The notes below the pieces were generated by a model. It worked only from the letters and a program-made list of their open reading frames with translations. It was not told the origin of the DNA and searched no databases. 5,693 nucleotides of DNA from Anaeromyxobacter sp. (GTDB lineage Bacteria; Myxococcota; Myxococcia; Myxococcales; Anaeromyxobacteraceae). The position numbers and the translations under genes are program-made. The stretch is taken from the NCBI GenBank assembly GCA_020028115.1, contig JAHWYA010000152.1:1-5693 (forward strand). Direction: 5' to 3'. Positions 1-5,693 of this stretch are shown one piece after another (position 1 is the first letter of the stretch; each line of letters starts with the position of its first letter).

Positions 1-1958
1 TCGGTCGTGCCGGTCACGGTGACGCTGACCGAGTTCGTCGGCGTGACGAGCGGATCGATCGACGGCGCAGCAGGCGCGGTCCGGTCGACGAGGACGGTGA
101 CCGCGTTCGAGAGCGGCGAGCCGTTCGTGGCCGCGTCGGCCGCGGTGGCGGTGAACGTGAACGTCCCCTCCCCGACCGCGACGTCGAGCGAGAACCGGCC
201 GCCCGACTCCGGGGCGGTCCCGACCGCGACGCCGTCGCGGTACACGGTGACCGTGGTGCCGGCGCCGGTCGTCCCGGTCACCGTCACGCTGACCGCGTTC
301 GTCGGCGTGACGAGCGGATCGACGGACGGCGCGGCGGGGGCGGTCCGGTCCACGAGCACGCTGACCGCGTTCGAGAGCGGCGAGCCGTTCGTGGCCGCGT
401 CGGTCGCGGTGGCGGTGAACGTGAACGTCCCCTCCCCGACCGCGACATCGAGCGAGAACCGGCCGCCCGACTCCGGGGCGGTCCCGACCGCGACGCCGTC
501 GCGGTACACCGTCACCGTGGTGCCGGCGTCGGTCGTTCCCGTCGCCGTCACGCTGGCCGCGCTCGTCGGCGTGGCGAGCGGGTCGACGGACGGCGCGGCC
601 GGAGCGGTCCGGTCCACGGTCACGGAGACCGCGTTCGAGAGCGGCGAGGCGTTGCCGGCGCCGTCCTCAGCGATCGCGGTGACGGCGTACGATCCCTCCG
701 CGAGGGTCAGGTCGATCGTGAAGCCGCCCAGGGGCGCGGCGGCGGTCCCCACGAAGGCGCCGTCGACGTAGACGCCGACCGAGGTGGCGAGGTCGGAGGT
801 GCCCGTCACGGTGACGACCGCCGCCGAGGTCGGCGACGCCAGCGCGTCCAGCACCGGCGCGAGCGGACCGAAGGTGTCGAGCGTGAACGCCGAGGCGGCG
901 CTCCAGGGGCCGGCGTTGCCGGCCGCGTCCGTCGCGCGGACGCGCACCACGTGCGGACCGTCGAGGAGCGCGTGGGTGGCGCTCCAGCCTCCGCCGGGCG
1001 CGGCGGCGAGGCCGAGGACGAGCCCATCCACCTCGACCTCGACGGTGGAGCCGGCCTCGGACGTGCCGGAGAAGGTCACGGCGCCGCCGGGCGCGTCCAC
1101 GTTGCCGAGCGCTGCGCCGTCCGCCGGGGCGTCCACGCTGGCGAGCCCGGGCGGAGTCCGGTCGACGACGAAGGCCACCGGCAGCGAGAGCGGCGACACG
1201 TTCAGGGCCGCGTCCGTCGCGGTCGCGGTCACGGCGTGCGGCCCAGGCGCGACGCCCGCGAGGGAGAACGAGAACGCGGGCACGGCCACCGAGGTGCCCT
1301 GCGAGACGCCGTCGAGGAACAGCTCGACCGTCGCGCCGGCCTCGGCGGTGCCTCCCGCCGCGACCGGATCGTCGTTCGTGGGGGTCGCCACCGGCGAGAT
1401 CGCCGGCGCGGCGGGGGGGCTCGTGTCGAGCGTGAAGGTGACCTGCGCGGACCCGGCGTTGCCGGCCGCGTCGGTCGCGGTCGCGGTGGCGGTCCGCGTC
1501 CCGTCGGCGAGCGTCAGCGTCGCCGTCCAGTTCGTCCCCACGAGGACCGCGTTGGCGCTCGCGGCGCCCGCGGACACGACGACGGTCGCGCCCGCCTCGG
1601 CGGTGCCGGAGAACCCCACGGCGCCGCCCGGCGCGGCGGCTGCGCCGACGAACGCGCCCGGCGTCGGGAAGCCGATCGTCACCGCGGGCGGAACCGTGTC
1701 CACCGTGAAGGCGACCGGGGCGGACGCATCGCTCTCCGCGCCCGCGACGCTCTGCTGCGCGGTCGCCGACCAGGCGCCGTCGGCGAGCGGCGCCGCGAGA
1801 GTGCACGACCAGAGGCCGCCGCCGGTCGCGGTGACCGGGCCGCACCCGATCCCGCCGGGCTCGACGGTCACGGTCACAAAGGCGTCGGGGAGCGCCGTGC
1901 CGGCGAACGTCGGATCCGGGTCGTTCAGCGGCGCCCCGCCCGCGGGGGTCGTGATCGA
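1..1958 (-). repeat. Tandem bacterial Ig-like domain array (seven complete units plus one partial)
   Basis: Each unit ends in a 'V/L-D-T/R-x-x-P' linker. The linkers start at residues 1186, 1277, 1365, 1460, 1548, 1636 and 1724, giving spacings of 91, 88, 95, 88, 88 and 88. A first unit (about 1101-1185) precedes the first linker. Typical strands are 'VTVTGTT.AGTTVTVYRDG', 'GG.FSLDVAV' and 'TATATDAA.N', matching the Big_6/Big_13-like bacterial Ig families. Such arrays act as stalks that lift N-terminal binding domains off the cell, or as adhesive modules themselves. The array leaves the window still in repeat, so its true length is unknown. Confidence 0.9.
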
Positions 1959-4900
1959 CGGCGGCGGCGGCGCGACCTCGACGGTGGCGGTCGCGGCGGC
2001 GATCTCCTGGGTGGTGCCGCCGCACTGGACCTGCCACGCCGCATGCACGTCGTAGACGCCCGGCCCGGGCCAGCCGGGCGAGGCCGCGACCCAGGCGTCC
2101 GAGGCGGACTCGCCCGCGACGACGTCGAGCGAGGTCGTCAGGTGCGCCAGGCCGGGGGTCGTCGAGAAGGCCCCCGCCCCGTTCATGTACTGCGTGCCGT
2201 CCGTGACGGTGTACGCAAGCTGCGAGCCCGTGAACGCCGCGGCGACGTTCTGGTTCTGGACCGTCGCGGTGATCGAGAGCCCGCCCGTCATCCCGACGCG
2301 CGTCGGGACACCGAACGTCGTGAACGCGCCGGCGCGCTCGACCTCGAACGTCACCGTGTCGATGAAGGTCGGATCCGGGGTCGTCTTCTGGACGACGAGG
2401 ACCGTCCAGGTGCCGAACGCGTCCGCCGGGAGCGCGAGCTGGTCGGTGCCCGAGCCGCCGGACACGGACCACGGATCGACCGTCCGGAACGGCGTGTCCG
2501 TCCCGCGGACGGGGTTCGCCTTACCGTACCACTCGAGCGAGAACGGGAACCCCGCGGGGAGCAGGCTCGCGCCGAGATGGACCGTGTGGCACGGCGCGAA
2601 CCGGCTCGACGCGACCGTGCGCGCCGCGTCGGAGTAGGTCGCCGCATACTGCACCTTCGCCTGCAGGTCCTGGATCGCGACGAGGCCGCCCACCGTCGAG
2701 GTCGCGATGGCGTCCGCGTCGAGCAGGGTCCCGGTCGTGAAAGCCGCGCCGGTCGCGTCGGCCGCGTGCAGCACGGCGACGACGTGGACGTGCCCACCGT
2801 ACTCGGGCACGGGGCCGATCGTGGTGATCGGGGCGCCGTCGGCGGGATCGCCGTCGCCGTTCGGATCGGACCAGAAGGTCGCCGCCTGGGGCGTCCCCTG
2901 CGCCGGCGTCGCCGCCACCGTCGCGCCTAGCGTGAAGGTGAGCGGCCCGCCCGTGTTGTTCCGGATGACGCCCGGGAAGCCCACGTCGCCGCCGCGGGAG
3001 ACGACCTTCGCAGTCGTCCCGGTGTAGCCGGGCGTCCACGTCACGTCGTCGCCGACGCGGAGCGTCGCCGCGGCCGTCGCGACGAGGCCGGCCTCGGTCC
3101 CCGTCGCGGAGACCGTCAGCGCGCAGCTGTCGCCGATCGCCGCGCCGCCCGGCGGTGTGACCCGCAGCTCGAAGCTCGTGGTCCCGCCATTTCCCGGCGT
3201 GGCGCCGAGGTCCGGCATCCCGTCCGGCGTCGGCTCGCTCTCGCCGCCCGCGTCGAGCACCCAGACGCCGGGGGCGGTGCGCGTGGCGAAGCGCGAGCCG
3301 CCCGACCACAGCTCGACGCTCCAGCTGGTGCACACGCCGGCGACGTCGAGGTCGTAGTAGTCCGGCTCGGTGAGGTTCGAGGTGAGCGTGAGAGCGTACG
3401 GTGCGTACGCCCCCGCGATCGTGGTCCGTTCCCGCGAGACGGGCGCGAGCGTCGAGAGGCCCACGCAGACGTGGGCCGTGAGATCGCAGATGGGCGTCGC
3501 CGGCATGCCGGCGCAGTACGCGCCGGCCGTGCAGCCGACGCACACGTTGGGCGTCGCGGCGGTCCAGCAGGCTGGCGTCGCGCCGCCGCAGTGCTGGTCC
3601 CCGAGGCACTGGTCGACCGGGAGGTTCGTGGGCCCGGTCCCGAGCGGCGGGTTCGACGGGAAGCTCCGGAGCGGCTCCCCCGAGGCGCCCTCGGCGAGCA
3701 CCTGCGCCTGGTTCTGGAGGACGCCCGAGGCCCCTGCGTTCACGCTGACCCGGAACTGCACCTGCGCGGAGTCGCCGATCGGCATCGTGCCGCCGGTGGT
3801 GCCGTCCGCGCCGGCGCCGAGTCGCACGACGACGGTGTGGGTGCTCGCCACGTACTCCGCCTGGTCGAGATCGATTGCGTCGGTCTTCCACCCGGCGTTC
3901 GCTCCCGACGTGACGTAGAGCGAGTCCGCGACGTAGGAGACGCCCGAGGGCAGCGCGTCGTACATCACCGTCTTGATCGACGGATCGTTCCCGGTGTTCC
4001 GCGTGTCGATCGTGTACTCGATGAGGTCGCCCGCGAAGACGCCGTCGGGGCGGGTGAGGTTCACCGCGCTCTTGACCGTCTGGATGAAGCTCGGCTTGAG
4101 GGTGTTGATCGAGGTGACGAAGGCGCCGAGCGCGAAGACGTCGCCGCCCGCGGCGGTCCTCGCCCGGATCTTGGCCGAGTCGTCGCCGGCGTGGATCGCC
4201 CCGATCGCCTTGAGGTCGACGACGTCGAGGTCGAAGCTCATCATGCTGCGGGGAATGCCGGACATCTGCGGGAGGTCCCCCGCGACCGTCCGAGGCAGGC
4301 CCAGCCAGGAGCGCGTCCCGTTGAAGAAGTTGTTCGCGGGGTTCTGCGCGTCGGAGAGCGTCGTGAGGAAGGCCGGCTCGGGGTCGATGCTCCTGTAGCC
4401 CTCGAAGAGCAGGTAGTCGTTCACGATCGAGGCGTCGCCCTCGTAGGTGACGACGCCGAGCTTCGCGTCCCAACCGCCGTTCGGGACGAGGAAGCCGCCG
4501 AGCGATACGTCCACGACGTTCCACGGCGCGCTGTTGGAGACGAAGTCGAGGCCGTCGAACAGCGTGAGCTGCCGGAGCGCCGGGTCCGCGGGGTCCTCGT
4601 AGAAGATGACGATCCACCACGCGTCGAAGGTGGTGTTCCCGTACGGCACGCCAAGGTTCAGGAGGTCGATCGAGAACGCGCCGGAGAGCGTGTAGTCGCC
4701 GCGCGGATCCGCGCCGAGGCCCTGGAGGATCGCCGTCACGTCGGCGGAGGACTGGTACCAGAACCCGTAGGGGTTGCCGAAGTCGTCGGTGTTGAGCGAG
4801 CGGCTCACGCTCGCCTCCGCGGTGATCGTGTGGACCGCGGCGTCCGGGGTCACGAGCGTGGCGTCCGGGTCGTAGGCGTTCGACGTATTCTGCGCGGCCC

Positions 4901-5258
4901 AGTAGAGCCGCGCGTACTTCACCGTCGCGCCGGGGGGAAGCGCGGTGGCATCAAGCACCGCGGTGCTCTGTGAACTGGCGCGAGTGATGGTCGTGTTCGC
5001 CGCCGCGGTCCCGGCGCCCGGGTTCGACAGCCAGAAGACGTCCACACCGCTGTCCGCCGTGTTCGCGCCGCAGGCGCCGACCGTCCCCACCACCGGCGCG
5101 GGGACCCCCGCCGCGCAATCCTGCGCGGTGGTGTTCCCGAACACCGTGAAGTCGCCGTTCAGGACGAGCTGCTTTCGCAGCACCGGCGCGCCGGACGCGC
5201 CTGACGCGGCGGCGAGCACCGCGAGGGAGACGAGGAGCCGGGTGAGTCGCCGGGCCAT
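1..5258 (-). CDS. Giant secreted multidomain surface protein with DUF11 and tandem Ig-like repeats (3' end beyond window)
   Basis: One open frame runs from ATG 5258-5256 to base 1 without a stop (1752 codons plus 2 nt), so the C-terminus, and any sorting signal or membrane anchor on it, is outside the window. Domain order: signal peptide 1-24, N-terminal beta-rich domain 31-385, DUF11 391-524, eight-Cys module 551-598, beta-sandwich segments 600-1096, Pro4 linker 1097-1100, Ig-like domains from 1101. The ATG is chosen because AAAGGA lies 5 nt upstream and a signal peptide follows at once. An in-frame TGA at 5351-5349 bounds the frame; GTG codons between the two are weaker candidates. No catalytic motif is visible. 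The architecture fits an exported adhesin or matrix protein. Large Ig-repeat proteins of myxobacteria are sometimes annotated as gliding-motility protein AgmC; that link is a recollection of family style, not proven here. The frame is certain; the function is only broadly inferred. Confidence 0.93.
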   Translation of the reverse strand, partial: MARRLTRLLVSLAVLAAASGASGAPVLRKQLVLNGDFTVFGNTTAQDCAAGVPAPVVGTVGACGANTADSGVDVFWLSNPGAGTAAANTTITRASSQSTAVLDATALPPGATVKYARLYWAAQNTSNAYDPDATLVTPDAAVHTITAEASVSRSLNTDDFGNPYGFWYQSSADVTAILQGLGADPRGDYTLSGAFSIDLLNLGVPYGNTTFDAWWIVIFYEDPADPALRQLTLFDGLDFVSNSAPWNVVDVSLGGFLVPNGGWDAKLGVVTYEGDASIVNDYLLFEGYRSIDPEPAFLTTLSDAQNPANNFFNGTRSWLGLPRTVAGDLPQMSGIPRSMMSFDLDVVDLKAIGAIHAGDDSAKIRARTAAGGDVFALGAFVTSINTLKPSFIQTVKSAVNLTRPDGVFAGDLIEYTIDTRNTGNDPSIKTVMYDALPSGVSYVADSLYVTSGANAGWKTDAIDLDQAEYVASTHTVVVRLGAGADGTTGGTMPIGDSAQVQFRVSVNAGASGVLQNQAQVLAEGASGEPLRSFPSNPPLGTGPTNLPVDQCLGDQHCGGATPACWTAATPNVCVGCTAGAYCAGMPATPICDLTAHVCVGLSTLAPVSRERTTIAGAYAPYALTLTSNLTEPDYYDLDVAGVCTSWSVELWSGGSRFATRTAPGVWVLDAGGESEPTPDGMPDLGATPGNGGTTSFELRVTPPGGAAIGDSCALTVSATGTEAGLVATAAATLRVGDDVTWTPGYTGTTAKVVSRGGDVGFPGVIRNNTGGPLTFTLGATVAATPAQGTPQAATFWSDPNGDGDPADGAPITTIGPVPEYGGHVHVVAVLHAADATGAAFTTGTLLDADAIATSTVGGLVAIQDLQAKVQYAATYSDAARTVASSRFAPCHTVHLGASLLPAGFPFSLEWYGKANPVRGTDTPFRTVDPWSVSGGSGTDQLALPADAFGTWTVLVVQKTTPDPTFIDTVTFEVERAGAFTTFGVPTRVGMTGGLSITATVQNQNVAAAFTGSQLAYTVTDGTQYMNGAGAFSTTPGLAHLTTSLDVVAGESASDAWVAASPGWPGPGVYDVHAAWQVQCGGTTQEIAAATATVEVAPPPPSITTPAGGAPLNDPDPTFAGTALPDAFVTVTVEPGGIGCGPVTATGGGLWSCTLAAPLADGAWSATAQQSVAGAESDASAPVAFTVDTVPPAVTIGFPTPGAFVGAAAAPGGAVGFSGTAEAGATVVVSAGAASANAVLVGTNWTATLTLADGTRTATATATDAAGNAGSAQVTFTLDTSPPAAPAISPVATPTNDDPVAAGGTAEAGATVELFLDGVSQGTSVAVPAFSFSLAGVAPGPHAVTATATDAALNVSPLSLPVAFVVDRTPPGLASVDAPADGAALGNVDAPGGAVTFSGTSEAGSTVEVEVDGLVLGLAAAPGGGWSATHALLDGPHVVRVRATDAAGNAGPWSAASAFTLDTFGPLAPVLDALASPTSAAVVTVTGTSDLATSVGVYVDGAFVGTAAAPLGGFTIDLTLAEGSYAVTAIAEDGAGNASPLSNAVSVTVDRTAPAAPSVDPLATPTSAASVTATGTTDAGTTVTVYRDGVAVGTAPESGGRFSLDVAVGEGTFTFTATATDAATNGSPLSNAVSVLVDRTAPAAPSVDPLVTPTNAVSVTVTGTTGAGTTVTVYRDGVAVGTAPESGGRFSLDVAVGEGTFTFTATAADAATNGSPLSNAVTVLVDRTAPAAPSIDPLVTPTNSVSVTVTGTT
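90..617 (-). repeat. Two near-identical 264-bp tandem units (residues 1548-1723)
   Basis: Unit 354-617 (residues 1548-1635) and unit 90-353 (residues 1636-1723) match at 81 of 88 residues by hand count. Bases 98-245 and 362-509 match at 146 of 148, including one exact 62-nt run (184-245 against 448-509). A third copy begins at 89 and is cut by the window edge. The period is exactly 264 bp, so gain or loss of whole units keeps the reading frame. The upstream Ig units are far more diverged. Confidence 0.92.
1974..3461 (-). other. Beta-sandwich segments between Cys module and Ig array (residues 600-1095)
   Basis: At least two units resemble the NEW3-type bacterial surface domain. The first (about 618-720) has YALTLTSNLTEPDYYDLDVA, then 'DGMPDLGATPGNGGTTSFELRVTPP', with C643 and C712 possibly paired. 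The second (about 755-855) has VGFPGVIRNNTGGPLTFTL, then DPNGDGDPADG (798-808), then a VVAVLHAADATG strand. A third part (about 875-975) contains the C890 strand, FSLEWYGKANPVRGTDTP (906-923) and FGTWTVLVVQKTTPDP. A fourth (about 985-1095) has VPTRVGMTGGLSITATVQNQNV and ends at the APPPPS linker. Assignment to NEW3 or similar folds rests on pattern only; the last two units are not recognised to family. Confidence 0.5.
3465..3608 (-). other. Duplicated Cys-rich module (C551-C598)
   Basis: Eight cysteines fall at residues 551, 557, 564, 573, 576, 582, 591 and 598. They form two copies, each spanning 22 residues from first to last Cys and repeating every 25: C-x5-C-x6-C-x8-C-x2, then C-x5-C-x8-C-x6-C. 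Each copy ends in 'VCVG'. The even number and regular spacing suggest two small disulphide-bonded knots. Short four-Cys modules of this kind are frequent in secreted myxobacterial proteins (family knowledge). A metal site cannot be excluded, but export favours disulphides. Confidence 0.75.
3687..4088 (-). other. DUF11-type conserved repeat domain (residues about 391-524)
   Basis: Hallmarks of the DUF11 (conserved repeat) family appear in order: GDLIEYTIDTRNTGND (410-425), the 'DALPSGVSYVADS' strand (434-446), a long variable insert, then IGDSAQVQFRVSV (494-506) and LQNQAQV (514-520). DUF11 is an extracellular beta-sandwich module common in bacterial and archaeal surface proteins, usually in tandem copies. 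Only one copy is visible here, between the N-terminal domain and the Cys-rich module, where it probably acts as a structural spacer. Confidence 0.85.
4104..5168 (-). other. N-terminal beta-rich domain (residues about 31-385) of the giant protein
   Basis: Starts with LVLNGDFTVFGNTTAQDC and carries C48 and C63, likely a disulphide pair. A central part reads LPPGATVKYARLYWAAQ (108-123), then SADVTAILQGLG (171-182) and FDAWWIVIFYEDPADPALRQ (211-230) followed by LTLFDGLDFV. This order (a ribbon with ARLYWA, a 'DVTAIL' segment, then 'W.IV.FYEDP' and 'LTLFDG') recurs at the N-terminus of large secreted DUF11 or adhesin proteins of Actinobacteria and Myxococcota. The order is seen directly; the family comparison is from memory. 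The fold is probably a beta sandwich, possibly related to DUF3344-type domains. No enzymatic motif is seen, and the ligand is unknown. Confidence 0.55.
5187..5258 (-). other. Signal peptide of the giant surface protein
   Basis: Residues 1-24 read MARRLTRLLVSLAVLAAASG followed by ASGA. There is a basic n-region (R3, R4, R7), a hydrophobic core at about 8-18 and small residues at the end. Cleavage is plausible after Ala21 or Ala24, each with Ser at -3. The Arg pair lacks the rest of a twin-arginine motif and there is no lipobox Cys, so Sec export and signal peptidase I are the likely route. Cysteines further along (for example C48, C63 and the 551-598 cluster) fit an oxidising extracytoplasmic location. 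Confidence 0.85.
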
Positions 5259-5263
5259 GGTGG

Positions 5264-5269
5264 TCCTTT
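5264..5269 (-). promoter_or_regulatory. Ribosome binding site of the giant surface protein gene
   Basis: AAAGGA on the minus strand lies 5 nt before the ATG at 5258. It supports this start over upstream in-frame GTG codons, which would also push the hydrophobic signal segment away from the N-terminus. Confidence 0.7.
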
Positions 5270-5294
5270 CTGCGACGGCGTACGACAGGGGCGG

Positions 5295-5470
5295 TGACGC
5301 AGATTTGCCGAGAGGCTCAGTGAGCACGCCGCGCACCAGCGGCGCGCGTCACCCCGAGTCCCGCGGAGCGGCCAAAGGGTCACCCAAGCTTCAAATTTCC
5401 GGTACCCCCGGGCCGCGGGACACAGGGTTCCAAGCGACCCAGGGTCAAACTGAGGCGGCGATCTGCGTCA
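5295..5470. repeat. Imperfect long-range inverted repeat in the intergenic gap
   Basis: Left arm 5295-5321 begins TGACGCAGAT and ends CTCAGT. The right arm 5449-5470, read on the minus strand, begins TGACGCAGAT and ends CTCAGT, with 'GCCG' shared between. The outer 10 bp and inner 6 bp match exactly; the spacer between them is 11 nt in one arm and 6 in the other. The arms enclose about 127 bp. They may be paired sites for one regulator, the stem of a transcript structure, or the ends of a small degenerate element. Confidence 0.5.
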
Positions 5471-5472
5471 AT

Positions 5473-5498
5473 GCGACGGATCGCCACGTGGGCGTCGC
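5473..5498 (-). terminator. Possible hairpin at the psd stop codon
   Basis: On the minus strand GCGACG, starting at the G of the psd TAG, pairs perfectly with CGTCGC 14 nt later, and the loop contains the palindrome CCACGTGG. No U-run follows (next bases ATTGAC), so this is not a classic intrinsic terminator. It could still stall polymerase or protect the psd 3' end, or be chance in GC-rich DNA. Confidence 0.3.
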
Positions 5499-5693
5499 TA
5501 GACCGGGCCGCCGATCGGCTCCCCCACGCGGACCCGCACGCCGGGTGCGAGCCGCTCGTCGAGGCGGACGCGCCCGGGCTCGAAGAGCAGGATCACCGTC
5601 GAGCCCATCTCGAACGCGCCGAGCTCCTGTCCCTTCTCCACGGGGAGCGGCGTGCCGTAGTCGTGCCGCCGCGGCGCCGCGCCCTGGATGTTC
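5498..5693 (-). CDS. psd: Phosphatidylserine decarboxylase, C-terminal part (5' end beyond window)
   Basis: The visible 64 residues begin [10 protein letters not shown] and end GEPIGGPV before TAG (5500-5498). Psd converts phosphatidylserine to phosphatidylethanolamine plus CO2 at the inner membrane. The diagnostic segment is [17 protein letters not shown] (visible residues 25-41), matching the family's GxFxxGSTVIxLF block. The proenzyme cuts itself between Gly and Ser of the (L/F/V)GST motif, and the Ser becomes the pyruvoyl cofactor. Here that Ser is visible residue 31 (codon 5602-5600), leaving an alpha chain of 34 residues, which fits the short bacterial Psd class. The residue before GST is Met rather than the commoner Leu. 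The upstream beta chain, with the other catalytic residues, is outside the window. The identity is secure from this motif; activity cannot be judged from the fragment. Confidence 0.9.
   Translation of the reverse strand, partial: NIQGAAPRRHDYGTPLPVEKGQELGAFEMGSTVILLFEPGRVRLDERLAPGVRVRVGEPIGGPV

Larger units (their letters stand above)
5259..5497. other. Intergenic region between psd and the giant surface protein gene
   Basis: This 239-bp gap has no coding frame I would defend. It is less GC-rich around 5374-5400 (AAAGGGTCACCC, AAGCTT, AAATTT), the likeliest place for promoter or operator sequence. TTGACC on the minus strand (5448-5443) could serve as a -35 box, but the hexamer 17 nt on, CTGTGT, is a poor -10. 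No clear sigma-54 element was found either. Short odd palindromes occur at 5377-5385 (GGGTCACCC) and 5436-5446 (GACCCAGGGTC). The gap length suggests the surface-protein gene has its own promoter rather than relying on psd transcription. Confidence 0.6.

Noticed and set aside
7..771. Plus-strand open frame with an internal repeat (254 codons)
   Set aside because: Its repeats are only the complement of the 264-bp Ig units, and it has no ribosome binding site or export signal of its own.
667..2472. Minus-strand open frame of 601 codons in another register
   Set aside because: An Arg/Gly/Asp-rich shadow of the Ig-like repeat region; the true frame carries the 88-residue periodicity.
951..2930. 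Plus-strand open frame of 659 codons opposite the large gene
   Set aside because: Its product is mostly Arg, Gly, Ala and Asp with no recognisable fold, as expected for the complement of GC-biased codons. The minus-strand frame shows named domains and repeats throughout.
2521..4620. Minus-strand open frame of 699 codons in another register
   Set aside because: Arg-rich, low-complexity translation overlapping the real frame, which encodes DUF11 and the Cys module in this stretch.
3471..4973. Plus-strand open frame of 500 codons
   Set aside because: Antisense to the N-terminal and DUF11 domains. It is rich in Arg, Val, Asp and Glu with no motif, and starts inside the coding strand of the real gene.
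5159..5383. Small minus-strand open frame (74 codons) across the start of the large gene
   Set aside because: It overlaps the signal-peptide region in another register. Its product is Pro/Arg/Ser-rich without a motif, and the ribosome binding site at 5264-5269 serves the ATG at 5258.
5420..5448. TTGACC/CTGTGT as a sigma-70 promoter for the large gene
   Set aside because: The -35 is fair and the spacing is 17, but the -10 shares only one base with TATAAT, so I do not annotate it as a promoter.
1..5693. Defence system, phage or CRISPR content
   Set aside because: No nuclease, helicase, transposase or short spaced repeats are visible. The only tandem repeats are in-frame 264-bp protein-domain units.

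Overview
This is a high-GC window with strongly G/C-biased third codon positions, carrying parts of two genes, both on the minus strand. The composition, a duplicated Cys-rich module and a giant secreted repeat protein suggest a myxobacterium-like member of the Myxococcota (for example an Anaeromyxobacter relative). That assignment is inference; no marker gene settles it.

Right end (5498-5693): the last 64 codons and stop of psd, phosphatidylserine decarboxylase. They include the Gly-Ser-Thr self-cleavage site that yields the pyruvoyl-bearing alpha chain. A 239-bp intergenic gap (5259-5497) follows. It holds a possible hairpin directly after the psd stop and an imperfect long-range inverted repeat. 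No convincing promoter was found.

From 5258 to the left edge the window is one uninterrupted minus-strand reading frame of 1752 codons with no stop, so the gene continues past base 1. It encodes a very large exported, probably surface-associated, mosaic protein. In order, it has a signal peptide (about 1-24), an N-terminal beta-rich domain (about 31-385), one DUF11-type repeat (about 391-524) and a duplicated eight-cysteine module (551-598). Next come several beta-sandwich segments, including one Ca2+-loop-like Asp/Asn motif (600-1096), and a Pro4 linker (1097-1100). The rest is an array of bacterial Ig-like domains (1101 onward): seven complete and an eighth cut by the window. The last units settle into an exact 88-residue (264-bp) period and are nearly identical in DNA, which points to recent duplication or homogenisation.

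The two genes share a strand, but nothing in the sequence ties them functionally. The large protein fits an adhesin, matrix or gliding-related surface protein. All other long open frames here, some over 600 codons, are GC-driven shadows of this one gene. I see no RNA gene, CRISPR array, transposase or phage gene.
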